Positions 24,902-37,469 are shown, counted from the stretch's first letter. The stretch is 64,000 nt of DNA from Opitutaceae bacterium TAV5 (GCA_000242935.3 CP007053.1:1860001-1924000), one strand, 5' to 3'. Numbers and translations are program-made. Notes: generated by a model from the letters alone, not told the origin.

Positions 24902-26014
24902 TCACGCCACGCCCGGCGCCGACTCCCCGTCGCGCCATTCGCCCTCCACCAGTATCCGTAACGGCAGGTCGGGGCAGCCACGCTCGTTGCGCTGGATCAT
25001 GTGGATGAGATGGTCCACCGCGGCCGCCCCCGTGCGCTGCGCGTTCTGGTCGATGCCGGCAAACCACGGATGTTGCGCGTAGTGCGCCAGCACCGCCACG
25101 GCCGGACGTCCCCCGCACGGTCCTGCCGGCAATCTTTCGGATTGCCGCCGTCTTCCGGAGCCGGCTGCCGATTCCGGCCCGAAGCCCAGACGGATTGCCA
25201 CCGTCGGATCGGGCAACAGCAACACCTCCGGTTTTTCCTCCTCCACCCAGGCCCAGGTCTGCCGTTTCCAGTTTTCGTAAAAAACCGCATCGCGCTCCCG
25301 CCGGTCGAGCTGGCTGTCCACCGTGCACAGCACCGGCGACAAACCCAGCCGCGAACATTCGCAGGTGTAGCCGGAAAGAAAATTGCAGTCCGAACGTTCC
25401 TCATACTCCGCCCAGGTAAACAGCGCGATCCGTCGGTAACCCAGACGATGCAGGTTGCGCACCGCAAGCCGGGTGGCGCGATACTGGGCATTGGCCACGA
25501 GGTGGAAGAGCGGCTTGTGCGAATAACCCAGCGCCACGACGGAAAACCGTTCCCAGGGCATGCCAAGCGACGTGTCCGAAACCGGCATCGGCGGCAGCAG
25601 GATGCCCTGGGTCTGCCGGCTCGTCAGGATTTGCGCCAATCTCTGTGGCGTCATGCCCGGCTCGCGCAGCCAGAATTCCTCCAGCGAAAAACCCGACTCG
25701 CGAGCACGAGTCTCCGCGCCCTTGCGATAAAGCACGCAATCCGGGTTATCCAGAAGCATCTCGCGTTCGGCAAATGCGTTCAGCCACGCCAGCCCGGCCT
25801 GAAACGCCGCCCCGCGGCGCGATTGCCGGTAAACGTTGAGCGCCGTCAGCATCGGGTCCGGCCGGTAGCCCATCTCCTCCGCCAGCGCCCGGAGCCGGTC
25901 GCGCGTCTCCGGCGGGATGCTCGGATGCGCCCGCAACGCCAGCGATACCGTCGAGTGCGATACCCCCGCCTTCGCCGCAACCTGCCGTAACGAAACACGC
26001 GTGCTGATGCTCAT
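24902..26014 (-). CDS. LacI family transcriptional regulator of cassette A
   Basis: A 370-residue regulator. The helix-turn-helix is VSLRQVAAKAGVSHSTVSLA (residues 8-27), followed by the YRPDPMLTALNVYRQSRRG signature and a ligand-binding domain. The C-terminus has the group's usual ending (VDHLIHMIQRNERGCPDLP, then LRILVEGEWRDGE). A Gly/Arg-rich stretch around residues 285-310 (ESAAGSGRRRQSERLPAG) replaces the expected smooth alignment and could reflect a local double frameshift or a variable loop. It probably regulates the PEP-CTERM, pseudopilin and hydrolase genes further left. A possible operator touches its start codon. Confidence 0.85.
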   Translation of the reverse strand: MSISTRVSLRQVAAKAGVSHSTVSLALRAHPSIPPETRDRLRALAEEMGYRPDPMLTALNVYRQSRRGAAFQAGLAWLNAFAEREMLLDNPDCVLYRKGAETRARESGFSLEEFWLREPGMTPQRLAQILTSRQTQGILLPPMPVSDTSLGMPWERFSVVALGYSHKPLFHLVANAQYRATRLAVRNLHRLGYRRIALFTWAEYEERSDCNFLSGYTCECSRLGLSPVLCTVDSQLDRRERDAVFYENWKRQTWAWVEEEKPEVLLLPDPTVAIRLGFGPESAAGSGRRRQSERLPAGPCGGRPAVAVLAHYAQHPWFAGIDQNAQRTGAAAVDHLIHMIQRNERGCPDLPLRILVEGEWRDGESAPGVA

Positions 26015-26028
26015 TCACCACGTAAAGT
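26015..26028. promoter_or_regulatory. Possible autoregulatory site of the cassette A LacI gene
   Basis: TCACCACGTAAAGT directly precedes the start codon (26012-26014) and is a 13 of 14 match to the reverse complement of 24140-24153. A repressor bound here would block translation start and transcription. The GGTGA on the coding strand might instead act as a weak ribosome binding site. Confidence 0.3.
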
Positions 26029-26115
26029 GCCGCATTCTGCGCAAGCCGGAAGCGCAAAAAGCACGGCGCACGGCCATCCTCCTTTTTCCTGCGCGCCGTC
26101 CTCTTCGTTTCACAG

Positions 26116-27030
26116 TCACCCCACCCTGCGAGACGGCCGGGACGACCCCGGACCCTGATTCTTGCCGAACATCGTCCAGTCCCGCTCCGGCAGGTCTTCC
26201 AGCGGCGTCGGTTTCCAGCCGGTTTCATCCGTGATCCGGCTAACGTCGATCAGGCACGAAAGCGGCTTGCCCGGCTCGCGGCGCGGCGCGTCCGGATAAT
26301 ACGTGCTCGCGATCTCCTCCGCCCCGGCCGTTCCCGCCGGCAACGGACCACTCGGGTGATACACGCGGAAACCCGGCAAGTCGCTCGCCAGAATCGCCGA
26401 CACCAGCCGGGCCACGTCCTCCGTCCAGATCCAGCCGCCCCATTCCTTGCGGCGTCCCCCGTCCTCCATCGTGAGAAACTCGCGCCACCTCTTCGGCCGC
26501 CCGTGAATGACGATCGGCAGGCGCAGCGCCACCGCCGACAAATCATGCACGCGGGTGTAATAACGCAGCATGTCCTCGGTCAGCGCCTTGCTCAGCCCGT
26601 AACAGTTTCCCGGATACGCCGGCGTGTCGCCGTCGACCGGCAGCGCATGCGGCGGCATCGGCAAGTCCCCGAACTCCGGCCCCGGCCAGCCCGCCATCGC
26701 CTGCACCGAACTCGCAAAAATCATCCGCTCGATCCCGATCTCCACCGCCGCCTGGCACACATTGGCGTTGATCGTCAGGTTTTCCCCGAGCACCACCTGA
26801 GGCAGGGCGCGGCCCAGATTGCTGTGGTTGCCGAAATGCACCACCGCATCGACGCCCTCCATCGCCGCATAGATCGCCTCCGGCTGCCGCATGTCCACGA
26901 CCAGCACCTGCGCTCCCGCCACCGGCACATAGCTGCGGTCCAGCGACCGCACCGCGTGTCCAGTCTCAAGGAGATGCCGGACAATTACCTTGCCAATCTT
27001 GCCGCTGCCGCCGGTAACGAGGATGTTCAT
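26116..27030 (-). CDS. NAD-dependent epimerase/dehydratase (extended SDR)
   Basis: A 304-residue extended short-chain dehydrogenase. The cofactor motif is TGGSGKIG at residues 6-13 ([20 protein letters not shown]). The catalytic site shows [10 protein letters not shown] and [11 protein letters not shown], matching the Y-x-x-x-K motif. It resembles the nucleoside-diphosphate-sugar epimerases and uronate dehydrogenase-like proteins that often accompany sugar-acid catabolism. The substrate cannot be read from sequence. The start at 27030 begins exactly at the Rossmann strand. It is upstream of and codirectional with the LacI gene (101-base spacer) and divergent from gcvP. Confidence 0.82.
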   Translation of the reverse strand: MNILVTGGSGKIGKVIVRHLLETGHAVRSLDRSYVPVAGAQVLVVDMRQPEAIYAAMEGVDAVVHFGNHSNLGRALPQVVLGENLTINANVCQAAVEIGIERMIFASSVQAMAGWPGPEFGDLPMPPHALPVDGDTPAYPGNCYGLSKALTEDMLRYYTRVHDLSAVALRLPIVIHGRPKRWREFLTMEDGGRRKEWGGWIWTEDVARLVSAILASDLPGFRVYHPSGPLPAGTAGAEEIASTYYPDAPRREPGKPLSCLIDVSRITDETGWKPTPLEDLPERDWTMFGKNQGPGSSRPSRRVG

Positions 27031-27124
27031 AGCGAATCCGGAACGCTTAACCCCAAAGCCGCGGCCGATGCAATGGCGTGTGTGGGAAAAATGGAGCGGC
27101 AACCTCGCCGCAACCACCTCCTCC

Positions 27125-27255
27125 TCGCGCTCCGTCCGTTTTCAGCTTTGCTCCCTCAGCCGCCCAAGGGGCGCCCGGCTTCGGTCGGCCCTGGCGGGCC
27201 ATCGCCTGCGGCGATGCCATCTCCGCGCTGTCGCGCTCCGTCCGTTTTCAGCTTT
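27125..27255. repeat. 25-base direct repeats flanking a G+C-rich segment upstream of gcvP
   Basis: A 25-base sequence beginning TCGCGCTCCGTCCGTTTTCA occurs perfectly at 27125-27149 and 27231-27255. The 81 bases between contain several small inverted repeats (for example ATCGCC/GGCGAT and GGCC/GGCC pairs). The second copy runs into TTTCAG words up to 27277, the same word type as the repeat at 2474-2592. It occupies most of the 258-base gap between the epimerase gene and gcvP. No riboswitch was recognised there. Confidence 0.7.
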
Positions 27256-27288
27256 CAGTTTTCAGGTTTCAGCTTTTCCCTTCGCCCC

Positions 27289-30510
<3,222 letters not shown>

Positions 30511-30819
30511 GGAGCGGCGTCATTCTTGCCGCTGCGACGAGGCGCGTCAGCGCCTCGCCCGGTGCCTCGCCCTCCGAACCGGCGTCGCGTCGCGTCGTCA
30601 GCAGCGGGATTGGCAGAAAAATGCCGCCGCTCCGTGGCTGGACGCTTACGCGGCGCCAGCCGCCGTTTCGCGCCGTTGTCGTTCAACAGGCTGAATCCAG
30701 GGCCGCCTGGTCGCATACCCCTGCTTGCCTGCCAGAGATCGCAGCAGGATAACCGACGCATTCCACCGAACGGTCAGCCGCCGCCCGCCCGGCCTGCGCC
30801 TCCCGGCACCTCCATTCCC
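30511..30819. other. Intergenic region gcvP to LamG enzyme gene
   Basis: This 309-base gap holds no convincing gene. A seven-base-pair hairpin (GAGGCGC at 30539-30545 with GCGCCTC at 30550-30556) lies 29 bases after gcvP but no T run follows. The IclR-type site at 30682-30695 lies in its second half. The rest is G+C rich without recognisable signals. Confidence 0.5.
30682..30695. promoter_or_regulatory. Predicted IclR operator upstream of the LamG enzyme gene
   Basis: TTCAACAGGCTGAA, preceded by G and followed by TC, matches the GTTCA-N6-TGAATC pattern shared by four sites in cassette B. It lies 125 bases before the start codon at 30820. Confidence 0.5.
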
Positions 30820-33800
30820 ATGCGACTCCCGCCCGCCATACTCCTGCCCGCCCTCGTGACCGCGCTCCCGGTTTTCGTCATGGCCAGTACCCATCCCGCA
30901 ACTCCCGTGGTGCCGGCCGTCAGCCAGTGGCAGGCCGGCGGCGATGCGTCCACCTCTCCGCAAACCGTCCCCGATCTCGGCGGTATCGCTCCTCTCTCCT
31001 GGACCGGCGCCCCTGCGCTCGCCCCCGACGCCTTTTTCGGAGTCCCGGCCTGGCGACTCGACGGAAAACAGGCGGCCACCGCGCCCCATGCCCGCCTCCA
31101 CGGAGCCATGCGCGAAAACCTCACCGTCGAAGCCTGGATCAACCTCCCCTCCTCTTCCTCCGCCAACCCCGCTCCGCTGCGCGACATCGTTGTCCGCAAA
31201 CAGGGCCAGTTCTCCCTCGATTTTTTCCCTGAAGCCGACGGCGTTCGCCTCCGCTTCAGCATCTGGCAGGAAGGCCGCCTCCAGCAGGTTTCCACCCTCG
31301 CCCGCGGCACTCTCGACGACGGCAAGTGGCACCACCTCGCCGGCGTCCTCCGCCAGGGAACCATCGAGCTCTTCATCGACGGGCGTTCCGTTGACCAGGG
31401 GATGGGCAGTAAAACCTTCGCCGGCGGCGGTTACACCTCCATCGGCCCCAGCGACCGCCCTCTCTGGATCGGAGGCATGAAACAGGACCCTGTCACTCCC
31501 GCCACACCCGTCACGCGCGGGTTCACCGGCATGATCGCGCAAATCCGTCTCACCGGCCAGGCCCTCACCCCCGACCAGTTCGGCCCCCGCAATCCCCTGA
31601 CCGGCCAACAACAACCCGCCCCCGTGCCCTCCGCGCCCGCCACCTCCGCATCAACCGCCACCATGTCACTCCAGCCACCGTCCGGAGGCCTCGAACAACA
31701 CCCCGGCCTCACCCTCCTCCGTGCCGGCTCCGCCGCCCGCCCGGCCCTCACCGCCCCCGCGCAAGTCTGGCGGCTCGGCAACTGGTATTACGGACAACAG
31801 GAAGTCCTCCGCACCGCCCCCACCTCCGATGCCGCGCAAACCCTCCGCCTGCGCATTCCCCTTCCCCCGACGCGCGCCACCCTCTCCGCCTCATCCGCGA
31901 CCGCCGTCCCTCTCCAGCTCGGCCTCATCGTCGTCAACGAAAACGGAGGCGCGCTCGACCTCACTCTCGACGTCAACGGCCGCACTGTCGCCACGTTCCC
32001 CGGCCTCCGCGACCGGACCACCTTCAAGCAATTCCACACCCTGACCACCGCGTCCCTTCCCGCCGACCTCATCCGCTCCGCCGCCGCCCTCGACATTGAA
32101 CTCCGCGGTGCGCACCGCTCCGGAGGCGACCGCATCAACCTCGTCCAGCTCGCTCTCGGCGACACTTCCGCCATCGCCGACTGGAAAGACAGCCAGCAAC
32201 TCCCCGCGCTCCCGCCGCCGCCTCCCGCGCCCGATCCCGCGACCATCGCTCCCTACCGTCTCGCCACCGGCGCCCCCTGGAATGGCATCATCTACTACTC
32301 GCGCCGCGTCCGCGACCTCCCCGACACCATCCGCGCCGACGCCCGCCTTCTCCAGGAACTCGGCTTCACCGCCACCTTCCAGGACCTCGACTCTTCCATC
32401 AACCTCAACTCCCTCCGCCTCGGCCTCCGCGACAACGCCCAGTTCAACACCGCCCAGACCTGGCAATTCGACCTCTTCCGCAATCACGGCCTCCAGGCTG
32501 CTTTCAACGTCTATCGCCTCCAGCTCTTCACCGGTGAAGATTTTTACAGCGACCTCCCGTTGATGGAAGATTCCTCCGGGCAACCCATCGGCGCGCCCCG
32601 CTACCCGAAATGGATGTCCAGCCCCGTCCTCTTCGCTCCGCAAACCCAGGACCGTTTCCGCGAAATCTGGCGCGACCTCGCCCGCCACTTTGTCGAAACC
32701 CCCGCCTACCTCCGCGTCCGCGGCGAGGACGGCAAACTCCATCCCGTCTTCCTCCTCTGGTCGCCCTTCTTCTTCGACCTCTTCGAAGGCCACGTCGCCA
32801 GCTACGACGCGTGGGCCCGCGCCGCCTGGACCGACTGGCAGCAACGCAATCTCGGCTCCGTCCGCTGGCCCGAACCTCCACGCAAAAACAAAACCAACGC
32901 CGACCCCGACTGGGCCGCCTGGCAGGATTTCCGCGGCGAATACGTCGCCAACGGCACAAAAGAAGTCGCCCGCATCATCCGCGAGACCGTCCCCGACGCC
33001 TGGATCGCCGTCCTGCTCAAACAGCACAACTTCGTCCAGTCCGTCGGCAAATCCTACGTCAGCGTCGGCCGCCGCGGGCTCGATCCGCGCAATTACGACT
33101 GGGCCGACCTCGTCGCCACCGAAACCCACCGTTTCGGCATCTACAGCGTCCTCGCCGACCTCGACCTCGCCCGCGACATGCCCAGCACCACCCGCCGCCC
33201 CATTTTTATCCATTACCTCGTCGGCCGCCAGAACAACCTCCCCGCCCGCTATCCCTGGACCAAGCGCGAGCTCGTCGGCAGCATGCTCCTTCGCCGCGCC
33301 TTGCCCGTACAGTACGGATACAACGAACGTGATGACTTTGCCGGCTTCGCCTGGTTCGAGCGCCCCGACAACCGGACCGCCGGCCGCACGATGTGGCCCG
33401 AAGTTTTGCCCGATATCCGCAGCGCCAACGCCGCCTGGAACGCCCTTTTCGACCGCGCCCAGGCCACGCCCCCCGCCGCCTCGCCCCTCGCCATCCACCT
33501 CCCCCGCGCCCTCTACACCATCGGCGACGACCGCGAAGACTGGAATGCCGCCATCGTCACCCCTCACCGGGAACTCCTCCGCCGCAACCTCTCTCCCCGC
33601 TGGCTCCTTCGCATCGAGGAACTGGATACCCATCCTGAAATCACCGCCCTCGTCCTTCCCGATCCGCTCTCCCTCGAGGATGACGAAACCGCCGCCCTCG
33701 CCCGCTTCGTGAAACGCGGCGGACGGCTCGCGTTCATCGAAATCCCCGACGCTCCCGCTCCCGGCGCAATCCGCGAAAAACTCACCCGCGCCGGCATCGC

Positions 33801-34191
33801 CCACACTGCCTGGACCCTCGCCAAGCTCGACGCCGCCGACTTCGGCCAGACCCTCGCCGACTTCCTCGGCACCCGGCCCACGCTCGGAGCCGCTGCGCTC
33901 GACGTGGAGACCGGCCTTATCGGCAAGCCCGGCGACCAGGTACTCGTCGCCGTCAACCACGCCGCCGAACCCCGCACGGTGACTATTTCTCTCACGACAA
34001 ACATCACCCGCACCGTGACCATCCCCGCGCACGACACCGCCTTTTTCGCCGTCGGCTCCGACGCCACGCTCACGCCCGTTCATCCGCCTCCCGCCGCCAC
34101 CACCGAACCCGTCGGTCCCACGCTCCGCGACCCGGACGTGTGGCAACGCTACCGCGAATACGTATTCCTCTCCGCCGGCGAGGTGGAGTAG
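30820..34191 (+). CDS. Secreted LamG-domain protein with a putative glycoside hydrolase domain
   Basis: A 1123-residue exported protein (signal MRLPPAILLPALVTALPVFV). Residues about 85-250 form a LamG/concanavalin-like domain (ENLTVEAWINLPS, GKWHHLAGVLRQGTIELFID). A second beta domain spans about 300-450. From about 485 comes an alpha/beta catalytic-type region (YYSRRVRDLPDTIRADARLL, HFVETPAYLRVRG, DLVATETHRFG) resembling barrel enzymes, then a late domain with LVLPDPLSLEDDETAALARF like the GH42 trimerisation or amidotransferase-like fold. No catalytic pair can be assigned with confidence. The start at 30820 is the first ATG giving a signal peptide. It heads cassette B and is followed by a pseudopilin gene. 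Confidence 0.65.
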   Translation: MRLPPAILLPALVTALPVFVMASTHPATPVVPAVSQWQAGGDASTSPQTVPDLGGIAPLSWTGAPALAPDAFFGVPAWRLDGKQAATAPHARLHGAMRENLTVEAWINLPSSSSANPAPLRDIVVRKQGQFSLDFFPEADGVRLRFSIWQEGRLQQVSTLARGTLDDGKWHHLAGVLRQGTIELFIDGRSVDQGMGSKTFAGGGYTSIGPSDRPLWIGGMKQDPVTPATPVTRGFTGMIAQIRLTGQALTPDQFGPRNPLTGQQQPAPVPSAPATSASTATMSLQPPSGGLEQHPGLTLLRAGSAARPALTAPAQVWRLGNWYYGQQEVLRTAPTSDAAQTLRLRIPLPPTRATLSASSATAVPLQLGLIVVNENGGALDLTLDVNGRTVATFPGLRDRTTFKQFHTLTTASLPADLIRSAAALDIELRGAHRSGGDRINLVQLALGDTSAIADWKDSQQLPALPPPPPAPDPATIAPYRLATGAPWNGIIYYSRRVRDLPDTIRADARLLQELGFTATFQDLDSSINLNSLRLGLRDNAQFNTAQTWQFDLFRNHGLQAAFNVYRLQLFTGEDFYSDLPLMEDSSGQPIGAPRYPKWMSSPVLFAPQTQDRFREIWRDLARHFVETPAYLRVRGEDGKLHPVFLLWSPFFFDLFEGHVASYDAWARAAWTDWQQRNLGSVRWPEPPRKNKTNADPDWAAWQDFRGEYVANGTKEVARIIRETVPDAWIAVLLKQHNFVQSVGKSYVSVGRRGLDPRNYDWADLVATETHRFGIYSVLADLDLARDMPSTTRRPIFIHYLVGRQNNLPARYPWTKRELVGSMLLRRALPVQYGYNERDDFAGFAWFERPDNRTAGRTMWPEVLPDIRSANAAWNALFDRAQATPPAASPLAIHLPRALYTIGDDREDWNAAIVTPHRELLRRNLSPRWLLRIEELDTHPEITALVLPDPLSLEDDETAALARFVKRGGRLAFIEIPDAPAPGAIREKLTRAGIAHTAWTLAKLDAADFGQTLADFLGTRPTLGAAALDVETGLIGKPGDQVLVAVNHAAEPRTVTISLTTNITRTVTIPAHDTAFFAVGSDATLTPVHPPPAATTEPVGPTLRDPDVWQRYREYVFLSAGEVE

Positions 34192-34222
34192 TCACAACCC
34201 GACAACTACAAGGATCCATTTC

Positions 34223-34936
34223 ATGAAAACCACACACACCCCGAACACCATCCGCCCTCGTTTCCGCCACGGTTTCACGCTGATCGAACTTCTGACGGTC
34301 ATCGCGATCATCGGCATCCTCGCGGCGATCATCATTCCCACCGTCGGCAAAGTGCGAACAACCGCGAAAGCCTCCCAATGCGCCTCCAACATGCGCCAGA
34401 TCGCCACCGCCGTTCTCCTGGCCGCTGCCGAAAACAAAGATCGATTTCCGAGTCAGCAAGGCGTTGACCCCGCCAATGCCAATCCACCTCCCAGCGTCAT
34501 TTCCAACCCCCTGGTAAAAGATGAATCCGGCAACTACACCGCCGACGACAACTGGGTCAAAGCCATCGCCCCCTACGTGAACGCCATCCACAGACAACCC
34601 CGCGACATCCTCAGTTGTCCCCTCGCCAACCCGCCGGCGGACGCCGATGGCACTATCACCTTTGCCTTCAACATATTTCTCATCAGCCGACCTGTTTCCG
34701 CCATCACCAAACCCACGCAAATCGTCATGCTCCGACACCGTGGCAAACAAAACCAAGCCGCCGCCATCACCGGCGTGCAAGGCGACCTGATTTGGGACGA
34801 CAAAGGCTCCAAATACCCCACGACCGACCAAACAACCCCCCGCGAGCTCAATTACGCCTTCGCCGACGGTCACGTTGCCCGCCACAAATTCACCACGGCA
34901 GACAACCAGGACCGCTTTGTGAAATACGATAAATAA
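34223..34936 (+). CDS. Type II-like pseudopilin of cassette B
   Basis: A 237-residue protein with prepilin peptidase site G17|F18 and the helix [19 protein letters not shown] (Glu at +5). The globular part has ASQCASNMRQIATAVLLAAA and the late LNYAFADGHVARHKF motif of the H-x-D-G pseudopilin group. It lies 31 bases after the LamG enzyme gene in the same direction, so the two are probably cotranscribed. AAGGA nine bases before the ATG is a plausible ribosome binding site. It would be exported by the Sec system and matured by a prepilin peptidase encoded elsewhere. Confidence 0.9.
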   Translation: MKTTHTPNTIRPRFRHGFTLIELLTVIAIIGILAAIIIPTVGKVRTTAKASQCASNMRQIATAVLLAAAENKDRFPSQQGVDPANANPPPSVISNPLVKDESGNYTADDNWVKAIAPYVNAIHRQPRDILSCPLANPPADADGTITFAFNIFLISRPVSAITKPTQIVMLRHRGKQNQAAAITGVQGDLIWDDKGSKYPTTDQTTPRELNYAFADGHVARHKFTTADNQDRFVKYDK

Positions 34937-34986
34937 TCCCGGCCCATTGCGTCGCTAGCTGCGTTACCTCGCGCCCCCCGTTCCCT

Positions 34987-36411
34987 CTACACTACACGCA
35001 CCCGCTGCACTCCGAACACCGGCAGCGCGCAATCGCGGCCATCCGTGATGTTGCACTCCGGCGCGTTACCGTGACCGTAGGTCAGCAAATACCTTGCTCC
35101 CACCTTTACGTATTCAGGAATAATATACACGCGCGCCATGTTCCCCGCCAGCGTCACCCGGTAGATCGCCGGCAGCATCCGTCCCGCGCCGTCCGGCCCA
35201 TTCGCATCGAGCAGCACAAATCCCCGCGGCTCTCCCGGCGCACGCAGACCGCCCGGCACGTTGGCGAATTCCACATCGATGCGCCCCGCGCCCGTTACCT
35301 CGTCCATACGCAGCGCCGACACGTGCCGCAACGCCGGCGGCGGCACTTCCTTGCGGTTTCCGTAGACCAGCTGGTCCGCCGCCCGCGCCAGCCGCGCTCC
35401 GAAACGCGGGTGCGCCTCCGCCGACAGATGAATAAAATCGTCCAGCGGCAAATCCACCGTCGCCACCAGCGCCGCATCCGGTATCCGCTCTGCCAGCACG
35501 CGTTGCTGTTCCTGGACAAAATTCCACGCGCAATCCGGACGCTCCCCGTAAACCCGTGCGATCTGCGCAAAAATCCACGGCAGCCTCGGCAATTCCAGAT
35601 CACGACGCACGGCCGCGACCAGCCTCCGCATCCGCCGTGAATAAAACGCCGCCCGTTCCCCCGGCGTGTCGCCCTCGCCCTGATGCCACAGCACCCCCGC
35701 CACCGGCTGTCCCGTTGCCCGTACCGACCGCAACATCGCCCCGTAAAGTCCGCTGCCGCCATCACGCGCCCGCGTTGGCAGCCACTGCTCCATGCGCGTG
35801 GCTCCGCGCGCCGCGCAGATCAGACCCTGCGGCACACCGGAACGCGCCAGCATCTCGCGCGCGAAATGCACACCCACGCCCGCTCCCACCCGCGACGTCT
35901 TCCGATACGCCTCCGCCTGCTCCCGGGTGAACGGCTTGCCGTCGTTGAGCGCCGGCTCCGGCGACTCCCACGGCACATGCAGGGGGTCCGCCGCCAGCCG
36001 CCACTCCCGTGCCAGCGAAAACACCCGGATCAACGGATGCGGCCTCGCCGAGCTCGCTGCCAGCAACCCGCACCCCTCCATGTTGCTCTGCCCCGCCAGC
36101 AACCACACGTCGCCCACATAAAACGCCCGGACCTCTCCACGCGCCGCCGTCTTTTTCCCCCGGATACAGGCGAGCGTGAGTCGCCACGGCCCACCCGCCG
36201 GGATGCCGCGCAACTCCGCCGTGAACCTTCCCTTCGCCGCCCGCCCGGCGCGCCGCCGCTTCCAGCCGCGCAGGACCCCCGCCTCCCCGTGCAATGTGAC
36301 CATAATCTCACCCACTGCTTCCGTCTCGCCGGTGATCCGCACGCGCCCCCCGCGCTGTCTCCCCAAACGCTGGAGCACCTGACCTTCGGCGAGGCCGGCA
36401 AGAAGGGTCAT
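34987..36411 (-). CDS. Sialate O-acetylesterase-like (SASA family) protein
   Basis: A 474-residue protein with the SASA-family pattern: an opening LAEGQVLQR (family D-x-M-V-L-Q-R), a beta domain, then VWLLAGQSNMEG (S109, nucleophile in G-Q-S-N-M), ICAARGATRMEQW, LWHQGEGD and the late DFIHLSAEAHPRFG that supplies the D-x-x-H pair. Family members remove O-acetyl groups from sialic acids or plant-type polysaccharides. With the start at 36411 no signal peptide is present. In-frame ATGs at 36474 and 36495 would add a basic, weakly hydrophobic leader that could act as one, so location is uncertain. It is divergent from the SGNH PEP-CTERM gene. Confidence 0.75.
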   Translation of the reverse strand: MTLLAGLAEGQVLQRLGRQRGGRVRITGETEAVGEIMVTLHGEAGVLRGWKRRRAGRAAKGRFTAELRGIPAGGPWRLTLACIRGKKTAARGEVRAFYVGDVWLLAGQSNMEGCGLLAASSARPHPLIRVFSLAREWRLAADPLHVPWESPEPALNDGKPFTREQAEAYRKTSRVGAGVGVHFAREMLARSGVPQGLICAARGATRMEQWLPTRARDGGSGLYGAMLRSVRATGQPVAGVLWHQGEGDTPGERAAFYSRRMRRLVAAVRRDLELPRLPWIFAQIARVYGERPDCAWNFVQEQQRVLAERIPDAALVATVDLPLDDFIHLSAEAHPRFGARLARAADQLVYGNRKEVPPPALRHVSALRMDEVTGAGRIDVEFANVPGGLRAPGEPRGFVLLDANGPDGAGRMLPAIYRVTLAGNMARVYIIPEYVKVGARYLLTYGHGNAPECNITDGRDCALPVFGVQRVRVV

Positions 36412-36513
36412 GGGCAGGATGCGGGGGGAAGAGAGGAGGCGTGGCACAGCACGCAAGCGCAGCGGAAAAAACATCGGCTGGCGATCCCTTCGCAAACAAA
36501 CCGCACTGCCCTG

Positions 36514-36527
36514 TTCATCCGGTTGAA
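36514..36527. promoter_or_regulatory. Predicted IclR operator between the SASA and SGNH/PEP-CTERM genes
   Basis: TTCATCCGGTTGAA is a strong palindrome (12 of 14 positions symmetric) and is identical to the site at 37457-37470. Flanking bases fit GTTCA-N6-TGAATC. It lies 70 bases before the start at 36597 and about 100 bases upstream of the divergent SASA gene. Confidence 0.6.
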
Positions 36528-36596
36528 TCCGCCCGGGCCGGTTTCCGCCCCTCGTCTTGCCGTCCCGCTGCGCGCGCCGCTGGACTCCTCTCCGCC

Positions 36597-37469
36597 ATGA
36601 CCTCCCCGATCACCTGCGCCCGGATTCACCTCAACGCCGTTTCCGCGCTGCTCCTTCTCGCCGTCACCGCCGCGACGGCACCAGCGATCAACATCATCGC
36701 CATCGGCGACTCCATCACGCAGGGCGGCAACAGCTCCGGCGTCACCAATGGCACAAAACTCGCCTACGCCTCTTACCGTTATCCCCTGTTTTTTCAGCTG
36801 ACCGGCGCCGGTTACGACGTCGATTTCGTCGGCCCGCAGAACGAAACCCGCACGCCGACCTCCTATTGGCCGATCAACACCGCTCTCTATCCGCTCTACG
36901 CGACGACCTTCGACCACGACCACGCCGGTTACTGGGGACAAACCTCCGCCAACATCAAGACTCCCGTCGTCAACTGGCTGAACACCGTGTCCGCCGACCA
37001 GGCGCCCGACATCGCCATCATCAACATCGGCACGAACGACGCGGCGGGCGGGGTCGCCGTCGCCACCTTCACCGCCAACCTGCAAGGCATCGTCGCCGCC
37101 CTCCGCGCCGTGAACCCCGACGTCACCCTCATCCTCTCCAACCTGGCGGGCATCGACAAACCGGAGTACGCTGCCGCCTTTGCCACCTACAATGCAGCCA
37201 TTGCCGACTTCGCTGCCAATCCCGCCAACAGCACCCCGACTTCCGGCATCGTCCTGGCCGACATCAAAAGCGGTCTCCCCGACAATGCCCTCTATGACCT
37301 CATCCACCCCAACGAGATCGGCGAAGCGCACCTTGCGCAGGTTTACTTCGATGCCATCGCCGCATCCCTCGTTCCGGAACCCGCGGCGCTCGCGCTCCTC
37401 GCCGGCGTCGCCACCCTTGCGGCCGTAGTCATCCTTCGCCGCCGCAGCCACGCTCGTTCATCCGGTTGA
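36597..37469 (+). CDS. SGNH hydrolase with PEP-CTERM anchor
   Basis: A 290-residue exported esterase. The signal peptide spans about residues 1-30 (AVSALLLLAVTAATAPA). The SGNH domain has all blocks: IIAIGDSITQGG (S39), GYWGQTSANI, IINIGTND and DLIHPNEIGEAHL with the D-x-x-H pair. The C-terminus is a full PEP-CTERM signal (VPEP, then ALALLAGVATLAAVVIL, then RRRSHARSSG). This is therefore an enzyme destined for exosortase processing, likely held at the cell surface or in extracellular matrix. Its stop codon is part of the next predicted operator. The start at 36597 is chosen for the signal peptide. Confidence 0.85.
   Translation: MTSPITCARIHLNAVSALLLLAVTAATAPAINIIAIGDSITQGGNSSGVTNGTKLAYASYRYPLFFQLTGAGYDVDFVGPQNETRTPTSYWPINTALYPLYATTFDHDHAGYWGQTSANIKTPVVNWLNTVSADQAPDIAIINIGTNDAAGGVAVATFTANLQGIVAALRAVNPDVTLILSNLAGIDKPEYAAAFATYNAAIADFAANPANSTPTSGIVLADIKSGLPDNALYDLIHPNEIGEAHLAQVYFDAIAASLVPEPAALALLAGVATLAAVVILRRRSHARSSG

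Noticed and set aside
24997-25220. Frameshift in the cassette A LacI gene
   Set aside because: The odd Gly/Arg-rich stretch could come from compensating frameshifts, but the frame stays open and returns to good LacI sequence, so a variable loop is equally likely.
26030-26110. Another word-built palindrome upstream of the cassette A LacI gene
   Set aside because: GCGCAAAAAGCACGGCGCAC and a later GCGCGCCGTCC share a few bases, but the arms do not pair over a useful length.
26356-27288. A longer gcvP start giving over 300 additional residues
   Set aside because: The extension runs antisense through the epimerase gene and then through repeat DNA, and has no similarity to P-protein N-termini.
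27031-27288. A glycine riboswitch in front of gcvP
   Set aside because: No conserved glycine aptamer core could be read in the gap. The inverted repeats there belong to a direct-repeat unit.
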